Shown: in pieces, positions 53,984-61,696 of the stretch | Numbering within the stretch: position 1 is the first letter of the stretch | How the letters are laid out: each line of letters starts with the position of its first letter | Origin: Pedobacter nototheniae | GTDB lineage: Bacteria; Bacteroidota; Bacteroidia; Sphingobacteriales; Sphingobacteriaceae | Direction of reading: 5' to 3' | Length of the DNA: 64,000 nt | Assembly (NCBI RefSeq): GCF_004335085.1 | Contig: NZ_RQRS01000008.1 | Span: 123,827-187,826, forward strand | Translations under genes and position numbers: made by a program | The notes under the pieces: model-generated | Seen by the model: the letters and a program-made list of their open reading frames with translations, nothing else | The model's database searches: none | What the model was told of the DNA's origin: nothing

Positions 53984-55342
53984 ATGAATCATCAAGATAC
54001 CATCATTGCTTTATCTACACCTCCAGGATCTGGCGCTATTGGCGTTATCCGCCTTTCTGGTCCGCAAGCCATTAGTTTAACAAATGAGGTTTTTGCAGGT
54101 AAAGATTTAGAAAAGCAAGCTACGCACACTCTACATTTTGGACTGGTAAAAGATGGCGATCAAATTATTGATGAAGTAGTAGCAGGTTTATATGTTGCTC
54201 CAAAATCTTATACAAAAGAAAATGTTGTCGAAATTTCTTGTCATGGTTCAAATTACATCATTCAGCAAATTATAAATCTTTTAATAAGCAAAGGGGCAAG
54301 AGCCGCTAAGCCCGGTGAATTTACTTTGCGGGCCTTTTTAAATGGAGCTTTTGATTTAAGTCAGGCAGAAGCTGTAGCTGATTTAATTGCATCAAATTCA
54401 AAAGCATCTCACGATGTAGCCATGCAGCAAATGCGTGGTGGTTTTGCTAATGAACTGAAAGCACTTCGGGAGCAATTAATTCATTTTGCTTCCATGATAG
54501 AACTCGAATTGGATTTTGCAGAAGAAGATGTAGAGTTTGCCAACCGCGACCAGCTTCGTAATCTCGTTACCAAAATCAATTATGTTTTACGTCGTTTAAT
54601 TTCTTCATTTGAGTTAGGTAATGTAATTAAAAATGGCGTACCTATTGTAATTGCAGGTAAACCGAATGTTGGTAAATCAACGTTGTTAAATGCTTTATTA
54701 AATGAAGAGCGAGCCATTGTATCCGATATTGCTGGTACCACTCGCGATACCATTGAAGATGAACTTACCATTGGGGGCATTGTTTTTCGCTTTATTGATA
54801 CAGCTGGAATTCGTGATACTGCCGATATTATTGAGGCTTTGGGTGTTGAACGTACATTAGAGAAAATGAAACAGGCCAAACTAATTATTTATATGGCTGA
54901 TGGCGCTCAAACCCCACTTGAAATAGAAGAACAACTTAATGGTTTAAATAAATTGGAAATTCCTTATTTAGTGCTATTAAATAAAGCCGATTTATTGAGT
55001 TCGGAACAACGTAAAGAGTTCTCTAAGCTTAATGTAGTATTTATTTCTGCAAAGGAAAAATTAGGTATTGATGATTTAAAAGAGACTTTATTAGAGCAGG
55101 TTAACCTGCATCATATCAATACAAGCGAAACTTTAGTGACGAATATTCGCCATGTAGAAGCCCTTAAACAGACGGAAAATGCATTGCAAAGGGTATTGGA
55201 TAACGTAGATAATCCTGTAACATCTGATTTCCTCGCGATGGATATTAAACAAGGACTTCATTATCTAGGAGAAATTACGGGTACAGTTACTACTGATGAT
55301 TTATTAGAGAATATTTTTACTAAGTTCTGTATCGGCAAGTAA
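53984..55342 (+). CDS. mnmE: tRNA-modification GTPase MnmE
   Basis: MnmE, with MnmG, makes the cmnm5U34 modification in tRNA. The true start is ATG 53984 (MNHQDTIIALSTPPGSGAIG), giving 452 residues; the TTG frame upstream adds 29. It has an N-terminal folate-binding domain (about 1-120), a helical domain with the inserted G domain at about 215-375 (G1 GKPNVGKSTLLN, G2 around DIAGTTRDT, G3 DTAG, G4 NKAD), and the C-terminal FCIGK with catalytic Cys. The 3' end is a known integration target in other bacteria, and an accessory island begins just downstream here. Confidence 0.96.
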   Translation: MNHQDTIIALSTPPGSGAIGVIRLSGPQAISLTNEVFAGKDLEKQATHTLHFGLVKDGDQIIDEVVAGLYVAPKSYTKENVVEISCHGSNYIIQQIINLLISKGARAAKPGEFTLRAFLNGAFDLSQAEAVADLIASNSKASHDVAMQQMRGGFANELKALREQLIHFASMIELELDFAEEDVEFANRDQLRNLVTKINYVLRRLISSFELGNVIKNGVPIVIAGKPNVGKSTLLNALLNEERAIVSDIAGTTRDTIEDELTIGGIVFRFIDTAGIRDTADIIEALGVERTLEKMKQAKLIIYMADGAQTPLEIEEQLNGLNKLEIPYLVLLNKADLLSSEQRKEFSKLNVVFISAKEKLGIDDLKETLLEQVNLHHINTSETLVTNIRHVEALKQTENALQRVLDNVDNPVTSDFLAMDIKQGLHYLGEITGTVTTDDLLENIFTKFCIGK

Positions 55343-55355
55343 TCCTATAGAATTT
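55342..55355 (+). repeat. 14-bp direct repeat, copy 1 at the mnmE stop
   Basis: The sequence ATCCTATAGAATTT begins on the last base of the mnmE stop codon. An identical copy is at 60571-60584. Candidate attachment-site repeats, but the length could arise by chance. Confidence 0.35.
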
Positions 55356-55382
55356 GTAGATTACTGAATAACAATGAATAAC

Positions 55383-55417
55383 AAATCGTTAATTACTAGG
55401 TAGTTAGCGATTTTTTT
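55383..55417 (+). terminator. Terminator of mnmE
   Basis: AAATCGTTAA (55383-55392) with TTAGCGATTT (55404-55413), a 10-bp stem with one wobble, followed by seven T in total. Confidence 0.75.
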
Positions 55418-55540
55418 ATTTCCTAGATTTTCGTAATTTGCCACTGTTATGCATTGTTTTGTTGTGAATTTGTAGCTTTTTTTTGGTCAATCGAAGACGT
55501 TATACATTGTATGTTCGGTGTTAGGTATTAACTAGTCATA

Positions 55541-55570
55541 GAAGTACGTGGAAGCACTATGAAGCACATA
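55541..55570 (+). repeat. Three tandem 10-bp repeats GAAG[T/C]AC
   Basis: GAAGTACGTG, GAAGCACTAT and GAAGCACATA start at 55541, 55551 and 55561, exactly 10 bp apart (about one helical turn). They lie 18 bp upstream of the triple-HTH gene. This is the layout expected of cooperative excisionase or integrase arm sites. Confidence 0.55.
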
Positions 55571-55587
55571 AAAGGGAGACTTAACTT

Positions 55588-56400
55588 ATGAGTAGTAATC
55601 TAAAAATTTTAAGAAATTGCGAGTTTTGTAACCAGACCTTTATCGCTAAAAAAACTGTCACCAGATTTTGCAGCAAAGGCTGTAACTCAAAGTATTATAA
55701 GACTAAAGCGAGGGACAGTAAAATCCAGGCATCTGAAATTGAAACAGTAACCAAGGATTTTTCATACCAGGTGTCCCGGCTGGAAAGTGAAGTTTTATCG
55801 GTAGCTGATGTTGCGAACCTTTTGCGCTCGCATAAGGGAACGGTATATAGCATGATAAACAGAGGTGAGCTAAAGGCTGCGAAAATTCATTCCCGAAAAA
55901 CGGTAATTCTTCGGACTGATTTTCTTTCGCTTTTCAGCGAACAGACACGACCGAAAAGTTTTGATAGGAAGCAAGTAGAACCTGCAATAGCCAATAATGA
56001 TTCTGAAATTAGTTTTTACAGTATGCATGAGGTTATGGCTTTATTTCAAAAATCCAGGGAGGCAGTATACACCATGCTGCAGCGGAGCAAGATCGAAAAA
56101 GTCAAGGTAGGTAAAGAAATCATGTTGCCAAAGGACCAAATAGATAGATTACATAAAGTGAAATCCGTTCCGAGAGCAGATCCGCTCGAGAGGGAGCGCG
56201 AGATCAATAAAAGACTTGCTAAAAAGCCGATGAAGATTTCTGAATGCTATTCAATAGATGAATGTATTAATCTACTAGGCAAAGAAAGAGGGCTTTTATA
56301 CGGTATTTTCAAAAGAAGGAATGTACCCAAACTTAGAGTTGGCCAGTACGTTTATTTTCTAAAAAAAGCTGTAGACAGAATTCCCAAAAATGAGGCGTAG
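55588..56400 (+). CDS. Triple helix-turn-helix excisionase-like protein with N-terminal zinc finger
   Basis: The 270-residue protein is preceded by a Shine-Dalgarno-like AGGGAG, unlike most neighbours. Residues 10-37 hold CEFCNQTF-x-TRFCSKGC, a four-Cys zinc ribbon. Three MerR/excisionase-type HTH units follow at about 72-112 (LSVADVANLLRSHKGTVYSMINRGELKAAK), 143-182 (YSMHEVMALFQKSREAVYTML) and 218-262 (YSIDECINLLGKERGLLYGIF). It is probably an excisionase or regulator for the integrase downstream. The gene does not match the core region in style. A tandem of three is unusual. Confidence 0.72.
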   Translation: MSSNLKILRNCEFCNQTFIAKKTVTRFCSKGCNSKYYKTKARDSKIQASEIETVTKDFSYQVSRLESEVLSVADVANLLRSHKGTVYSMINRGELKAAKIHSRKTVILRTDFLSLFSEQTRPKSFDRKQVEPAIANNDSEISFYSMHEVMALFQKSREAVYTMLQRSKIEKVKVGKEIMLPKDQIDRLHKVKSVPRADPLEREREINKRLAKKPMKISECYSIDECINLLGKERGLLYGIFKRRNVPKLRVGQYVYFLKKAVDRIPKNEA

Positions 56401-56552
56401 GCTAAATATTTTTTTGCTTATCCTCTTGATTTTTTGCATTTTTGATATACATAAAGCCGTTTTATCCAGACAGAAACGGAGGGTGAAATCATCCCAACAA
56501 ATTTCCTATTGTCTCAGAACCTCACTGCTGATATCTAGGAACCATCACAAAA

Positions 56553-56580
56553 TGGTATTTGAGCCTTGATTCAAATACCA
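56553..56580 (+). repeat. Perfect 10-bp hairpin upstream of the integrase
   Basis: TGGTATTTGA (56553-56562) and TCAAATACCA (56571-56580), with an 8-nt loop, end 28 bp before the integrase ATG. It may be a regulatory or recombination site. Confidence 0.4.
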
Positions 56581-56608
56581 ATACGGATTCAGATTAAATT
56601 TTCACTTT

Positions 56609-57803
56609 ATGTCAAACGTAAAACTTAGATTCAAACCCCTTAAAAACAGGCAAAGCCTTTTTTTGGATTATTACCCACCGCTGTTAGATCCTGCCACGGG
56701 CAAAACCATAAGATTCGTGAGTCTTAAGCTCTATCTGTTTACCAAACCGGAGAATGAATTTCAGCGGATGCACAATAAGCATACCCTGATCACCGCCAAC
56801 AATGTCTGCGCCCAGCGGCAGATTGAACTGCAGAACAGAAGGTTCGGCCTGATATCAGAACATGAACGGGAAGCGAGTTTCATCGATATGTTCCGCCAGA
56901 TTGCAAGAAAAAAGAGGCAGGGCCTCCACGATCAATGGGACATGTCACTAAGGTATTTCATTGCTTTCTGTGGGAGAGATTTGAAGCTGCCTGAACTTAC
57001 TGACTACCTCTGCGAGGATTTTAAGAATTATCTCCTAAGCGGGCCGGGAATAGCCCGGTACGGCAGACCCATCAAAAGAAATACCGCAGTGAGCTACTTT
57101 GCCAAGTTCCGTGCGGTCCTCCGCGTGCTTTATAGGCGTAGGTTATTAGCTATTGACCTGCACAGTATGGGTTGATCCCATCCGCCCTAAAGAAACCCAT
57201 AGGGAACGCCTGACTATGGAAGAATTCCAGTTACTGGCAGAAACCCCCACAGATTCAGAATTAATGAAAAATGCCGCCATGTTTTCGGGGCTCACCGGCC
57301 TGCGCTGGTCAGATGTCTCCACTTTAAAATGGTCTAACATTAGGGGCAAAACAGGCAGTTTTGAGATACAGTTCTCCCAGGAAAAAACCGAGAATATAGA
57401 AGTGCTGCCCATTTCAGATCAGGCCTACAGTTTTATCGGTAACAGAGCGTCACCTGAAAAACTGTTATTTCCAGAACTGGTTTACAGCAGGCTCAAACCT
57501 TTTTTTACCAAGTGGCTTGCAACAGCCGAAATCAATAAAAACATCACCTTCCACAGTTTCCGCCATACTTTCGCCACCCTTCAACTCGAGCTCGGTACCG
57601 ACATTTATACCGTCTCGAAAATGCTTGGACACCGTGTTCTTAAAAATACAGAGGTTTATGCCAAGATCGTTGATAAAACCAAGCGGCAGGCTGCCAACAA
57701 AAACCTTTTGAGGGGTACATCGGAACAGGAGGCAGAAGAAGAACCTATAAGGAAGGGAATTTTTATACTCCATAAGAATGAGGGTAAAATCGATACAGGC
57801 TGA
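56609..57803 (+). pseudogene. Tyrosine-type integrase, broken by one frameshift
   Basis: Two overlapping frames together encode a complete tyrosine recombinase of about 397 residues. Frame 1 (56609-57175) has the arm-binding and SAM-like core-binding domains. Frame 2 resumes after one extra G in the GGG run at 57169-57171, reading VDPIRPKETHRERLTMEEF. It carries the catalytic domain with Arg (FSGLTGLRWSDVS), His-x-x-Arg (FHSFRHTFATLQLELG), His (MLGHRVLKNTE) and the nucleophile Tyr (VYA). Without the frameshift all active residues are present, so it could be a recent inactivation or a sequencing error. Codon use is more GC-rich than the core. Confidence 0.85.
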
Positions 57804-57836
57804 TACTACTGGAGCATCAGCCTCCTCTATTTTTTG
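57797..57836 (+). terminator. Terminator of the integrase
   Basis: AGGCTGAT (57797-57804) with ATCAGCCT (57816-57823), followed by CCTCTATTTTTT. The remaining gap to 58192 shows no gene or repeat that could be supported. Confidence 0.75.
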
Positions 57837-58192
57837 GCCTACTAAATACGTCAAAAAGCTTAAATGCTGTTTTTTGCCAAGATTTATCAACCCATTAAGA
57901 AACTACATCCGGGATTCTTGTAAGGGCAAAAAATTTCTTCGTTCCATGTTTAAAATACCTGCATTAACAAGCTTACCAAGCACGTCCTTTTTTTGATTAA
58001 GCCTTTTTATCTACTGTTTGCAAAAATGGTCAGTTTTTAAAAGTTGCAGCTGAAAGCTAATATGATTGATTTGAACAAGGGGAAAACGGGAAAATTTTGG
58101 TTCCTTAATAGATTCTGGACGCAATAATGCTTCTAAATCCTTTGTTACAGTATGAATGCGAACCGAAACACTTTGAGATCTTTGGAAAAAAA

Positions 58193-58597
58193 TTAACGCT
58201 TAAATTTTTCTATAGTGATGGCTTCGACTTTTTTTAGGGCATCCTGCGGAGAAGAGATTCCTAAAACTACTGTGAGTATCAGTATCAAAGATCCAATCAA
58301 TATTCCTGTAATTGATTTACTTCGGTAATTGGAATGGACGATAAATAGAACGATACAAGCCGAAAATATGGCCCCTAAAATAGCGACCTTCGACCAATTG
58401 GGACCCAAAAGATCTGTCCAGATGATACAACAAAGTACAAAAAAAATGGCAACGATTGAGACTAGCCAATAGCTGTTTACTTTTTTTCCAGCTGCCTCTG
58501 CTCCGATGTAACTCGATAAGTTACAATTACCATCCTTAAACAAGGACTGCACGTCTGTTATTTCACCTTCGATCTCCTTGATCTTGATCACTCCCAT
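58193..58597 (-). CDS. Small membrane protein in the HsdM/HsdS operon
   Basis: The 134-residue protein has a soluble N-terminus (about 1-40) and three membrane helices (43-61, 69-87 and 97-113), ending with a charged tail (KKVEAITIEKFKR). No family is recognised. It starts 10 nt after the stop of the methylase gene on the same strand, so it belongs to the same transcript. This is an unusual neighbour for a type I modification pair. Confidence 0.6.
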   Translation of the reverse strand: MGVIKIKEIEGEITDVQSLFKDGNCNLSSYIGAEAAGKKVNSYWLVSIVAIFFVLCCIIWTDLLGPNWSKVAILGAIFSACIVLFIVHSNYRSKSITGILIGSLILILTVVLGISSPQDALKKVEAITIEKFKR

Positions 58598-58607
58598 AAC
58601 CCATCTA

Positions 58608-59981
58608 TTATTTTAGAAATGGACTATTAGATAGAAAATGATCGATATCCTTCTGGATACCGAAAAGTTCACCTTCCAGTTTCTCATATTCGACCTTAAG
58701 TTCCTTAGCTGAAACCCTTTGGCCCCAATCAACTTCTTGTCCTATGTAAGACTTGATCATCAGTTCAAAACTATGCTGGCGTATCTCCTCTGTAGAGACC
58801 ATTACCGCATACCTGTCGACCTTTATAGATTCAGCTGTTTTCAACTTATCTAACCAGTATAGTACTTTTTCAGGCTTCAGTATCAATTGCCTGCCCAATC
58901 TTTCAACCTCAGCAGCAGCATCAGCGATAAGCACCGGAGCATGTTCAGTTCTTGCTTTGTTGATACAGACCATTACAGTCGAAATACCAGTTTGGGTAAA
59001 TAATCCACCTGGCATGGAAATGACCGCATCAATCAGATTCTGCTCGATAAGCCTTCCAGTTATTTCCCTTACAGCCAAACTATCCGATAGGAAAATACCT
59101 GGCAATAACACTGTTGCGCGGCCAGAGTCCGCTAAGTGGGTTAAAATATGCGCTAAGTAAAACAATTCAATACGTCTTGACTTCCTGATCAGATCTTCCC
59201 ATTCTCCTCCAATATTGGAGAACTGGCGGTCACCGGGGGCATGTTGTCCAAAAGGGGGATTACAGATAATAAAATCGAACTTTCTGTCTACAAGTTTTAA
59301 TAAACTGAACTCTTTGCCGATATTAATATCGCGCCGTTGGGAAAGAAACAATATGCGTAGCTTGGTCAGCTTCCAAAGAAGATTGACTGGCGCAAAAGTA
59401 AAAACAGATTTTACAGAAGGCAAGTTTTCAAGTGCCTGCATTATCAGGTTTCCAGTACGGGAAAAGGGATCATATAAGGTTATTCCTTCATTGCTGGCTA
59501 GATAATGCCCCATCACCAGTGCGATTTCTTTAGGGGGTACATAGAGGTTATCTCCCTTCTGGCTTGAACTCAATAAGTATTCAAGCTGATCAAAAATTTC
59601 CGATAGGACCGTAGCTGGGTTCTCATCGGCCTGGAAAAGCTTATTGAGGGCCGTCAGAATAGCCCGCAGATCAGAAGAAGAAATCCCGTCAAAAAGTGAG
59701 CTGTCCAAACCCAACGCACCCGTCCATGAGCTACCCAGATACCGCTCACGACTTTTCAAGGCAGAAATTAATAAGCGGCTATCGGGCGCTAACACAAACT
59801 CCGTATCGGGAATAAAATCGGAAGTGGTAGCCCCCCTAGATTTTCCAGTGTCAGCTATCCTTGATAGTGCAGTCCAGCTGGACAGTGAAAGAATCACGTC
59901 ATAGGACTCGAGTATATGGTGACCTGATAACTGATAAACATCACTTATCAGAGAGATCAGGGTTTTTATTTTGCTGTCCAT
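58608..59981 (-). CDS. N-6 adenine DNA methylase (HsdM-like)
   Basis: This is a 457-residue methylase of the type I modification kind. Motif I reads YDPFSRTGNL (residues 170-179), where HsdM usually has DPxCGTGG. Motif IV is the intact NPPF at 241-244. The N-terminus is helical and the C-terminus ends in a long coil (about 420-450), probably contacting the specificity subunit. It should methylate adenine within the site chosen by the S subunit. The N-terminus is shorter than typical HsdM. It directly abuts the HsdS stop codon. No HsdR gene is adjacent. Confidence 0.82.
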   Translation of the reverse strand: MDSKIKTLISLISDVYQLSGHHILESYDVILSLSSWTALSRIADTGKSRGATTSDFIPDTEFVLAPDSRLLISALKSRERYLGSSWTGALGLDSSLFDGISSSDLRAILTALNKLFQADENPATVLSEIFDQLEYLLSSSQKGDNLYVPPKEIALVMGHYLASNEGITLYDPFSRTGNLIMQALENLPSVKSVFTFAPVNLLWKLTKLRILFLSQRRDINIGKEFSLLKLVDRKFDFIICNPPFGQHAPGDRQFSNIGGEWEDLIRKSRRIELFYLAHILTHLADSGRATVLLPGIFLSDSLAVREITGRLIEQNLIDAVISMPGGLFTQTGISTVMVCINKARTEHAPVLIADAAAEVERLGRQLILKPEKVLYWLDKLKTAESIKVDRYAVMVSTEEIRQHSFELMIKSYIGQEVDWGQRVSAKELKVEYEKLEGELFGIQKDIDHFLSNSPFLK

Positions 59982-60572
59982 CTAATTTGCGATTTCTTTA
60001 ATTATTTCCCAGATATAGCTGTCCTTAAATGCTTCTTTTTTCTCCATCAGTACTTTTAGAACTAGTTGTTCATTAGCTGTCTTTTTCAAAAATGACACTA
60101 CATGATGCTGTTTTGCATCAGAAACAAATGGAACAGGCATCCTCATCAGCACGTTTTTAGTGATAGCGGGAATCACACTGCCCTGCACATTTTCCGAAAG
60201 AAATGCCTTCGCTTCTGCCTGGTTCAAATACCAAAAAAGGTATTCTGGCTCGATTTTTTCACCCGCTGAGATCACATAAAAAGCAGTAGTGGCGACCACA
60301 TTCCCCATATCCCCGCTAAAGATAAAAGTGCTGAAACGAACGCCCTTATTGACGATGATGATATCCCCAGCCCTTAAAAGATGTTTTTCAAGCTGCGGCA
60401 CTTCTGTAGCAGAAATCTTAGCTGCAGAAGAATTGATCTTGCCCTGGGCGATATCCTTGGGAAGCAGTACAGTAACCTCACCTTTAGCATAAGCATCCAA
60501 GCGGTCTTTAAAGGTTTGGCCACTTCTAATATGGCATAGTTCGCCGAGCGGAATTAACAATTCTCCATTCAT
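59982..60572 (-). CDS. Single-TRD restriction specificity subunit (HsdS half)
   Basis: The 196-residue protein has one target recognition domain (VIPLGELCHIRSGQTF-like start, here LLIPLGELCHIRSGQTFKDRL) and the conserved LRAGDIIIV, then QAEAKAFLSENVQGSVIPAITKNVLMRMPVPF. It ends with one helical conserved region (QHHVVSFLKKTANEQLVL). Normal HsdS has two such halves, so this would act as a dimer, giving a symmetric target. It is the first gene of the operon with the methylase and the small membrane protein. Confidence 0.82.
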   Translation of the reverse strand: MNGELLIPLGELCHIRSGQTFKDRLDAYAKGEVTVLLPKDIAQGKINSSAAKISATEVPQLEKHLLRAGDIIIVNKGVRFSTFIFSGDMGNVVATTAFYVISAGEKIEPEYLFWYLNQAEAKAFLSENVQGSVIPAITKNVLMRMPVPFVSDAKQHHVVSFLKKTANEQLVLKVLMEKKEAFKDSYIWEIIKEIAN

Positions 60573-60584
60573 CCTATAGAATTT
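60571..60584 (+). repeat. 14-bp direct repeat, copy 2 at the HsdS start codon
   Basis: The sequence ATCCTATAGAATTT is identical to 55342-55355. It overlaps the last two bases of the minus-strand HsdS start codon. Confidence 0.35.
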
Positions 60585-60812
60585 TGTTCAAAGATATTGA
60601 TTTAATCAATAAAAACAAATCTATACATGTTGTGTAGAAAAAAAGTTTTGATTTAAAATCATTTGCCAATCACCATCTGGCCTTCTGCCAAATGACTTCC
60701 TAGGTGCATTGGCCTAAAGGATCATTTTCAATATTATTTTTGCTTAAACAATTAATTCGATCATCGCCTAAAAATTTAAAACATTAGATTTGTGTTTACT
60801 AATTAATGCTCA

Positions 60813-61676
60813 ATGAAACAAATACTTCTTTTCCTACTTTCAATACTACATTTCGCCGCCTTTGGCCAGGAAACAGTCCAATTTTCTAGGGATAAAAACT
60901 ATGAAAGACTTACGATTAGTAAGGATGACCTTGCGAAACTTATCAAGTCATTAAGGTATTATCACAATGAAAATCGCCCTGACAGCATTCAGTTGGGCCG
61001 TATACACAGTATTTCCTGTAAAATTGGAAGAAATAATGAGTCTCAGACTTTCACGGGATTCTCACAATTGGAAAAGATTGATTTGGACGGTAAAGACTAT
61101 ACTGATCTGGATATAGCTTACAGTGATCAACATCAGCCTATAAGTTCAGTTTATATCAAATTTTCCTCCTACGACCGAAGGCTTTCGATAGATGGTACTG
61201 ATCAACAAAAGGTAAATTCGCTATTTAGAGAATTAGATGAACAGCTTACGGCTAAAGAAGATTTTTTTAGCTTCATAAACTGGCATGCTAGCTTATCTAC
61301 CATATTCTTTGTTATTTTTATGTTTGCACAATTGATCTACTTTCAAATCAAACCACAGGATAATAATCCTTCAAGCCTTAGACTGGTCAGAACGATCAAG
61401 TTTATCTGTATAATTTACAGTATCACATGGGTGTTATTTTTATTGTCTCCAATAAAACTTTCAAATTTCTTTTCCGATTTCACCTTAACGGCCGATCCCT
61501 CACATTGGTGGGATAAGTATGGTAACTTTATTGGTGTGTTTTCTTTTTTGGGAGCAACTGCGTTTGGAATCATCAAATTTTTGGGCAAAATTTTTATCTC
61601 AACAAACTCACCGCAAATCCAGAATGAGGCAACCGAAGTGCAAAGCGATTCTTTTGATTCTTCCAATCCACAATAA
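60813..61676 (+). CDS. Exported membrane protein of unknown function in defence-like pair
   Basis: The 287-residue protein has a signal peptide ending AAFGQ. An extracytosolic beta-rich domain covers about 21-150. Three membrane helices follow (about 158-178, 190-211 and 236-262), then a Ser/Asp/Asn-rich tail. No domain is recognised. It lies 20 bp upstream of the DUF3883 nuclease gene on the same strand and is divergent from the HsdS-HsdM operon. The arrangement of membrane protein plus nuclease resembles effector pairs of phage defence, but the role is inferred. Confidence 0.6.
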   Translation: MKQILLFLLSILHFAAFGQETVQFSRDKNYERLTISKDDLAKLIKSLRYYHNENRPDSIQLGRIHSISCKIGRNNESQTFTGFSQLEKIDLDGKDYTDLDIAYSDQHQPISSVYIKFSSYDRRLSIDGTDQQKVNSLFRELDEQLTAKEDFFSFINWHASLSTIFFVIFMFAQLIYFQIKPQDNNPSSLRLVRTIKFICIIYSITWVLFLLSPIKLSNFFSDFTLTADPSHWWDKYGNFIGVFSFLGATAFGIIKFLGKIFISTNSPQIQNEATEVQSDSFDSSNPQ

Positions 61677-61696
61677 TCTAAGCTCAGCTACAACCG

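Noticed and set aside
55325..55342. SGI1-type attachment core at the mnmE 3' end, with a duplicate expected downstream
   Set aside because: The mnmE end resembles the SGI1 target only because FCIGK is conserved. No second copy was found in the window, so an SGI1-like attachment is not claimed.
57465..57890. 141-codon reverse frame over the integrase catalytic domain
   Set aside because: It is a shadow of the catalytic domain, which has all conserved residues on the plus strand, and also runs across the terminator.
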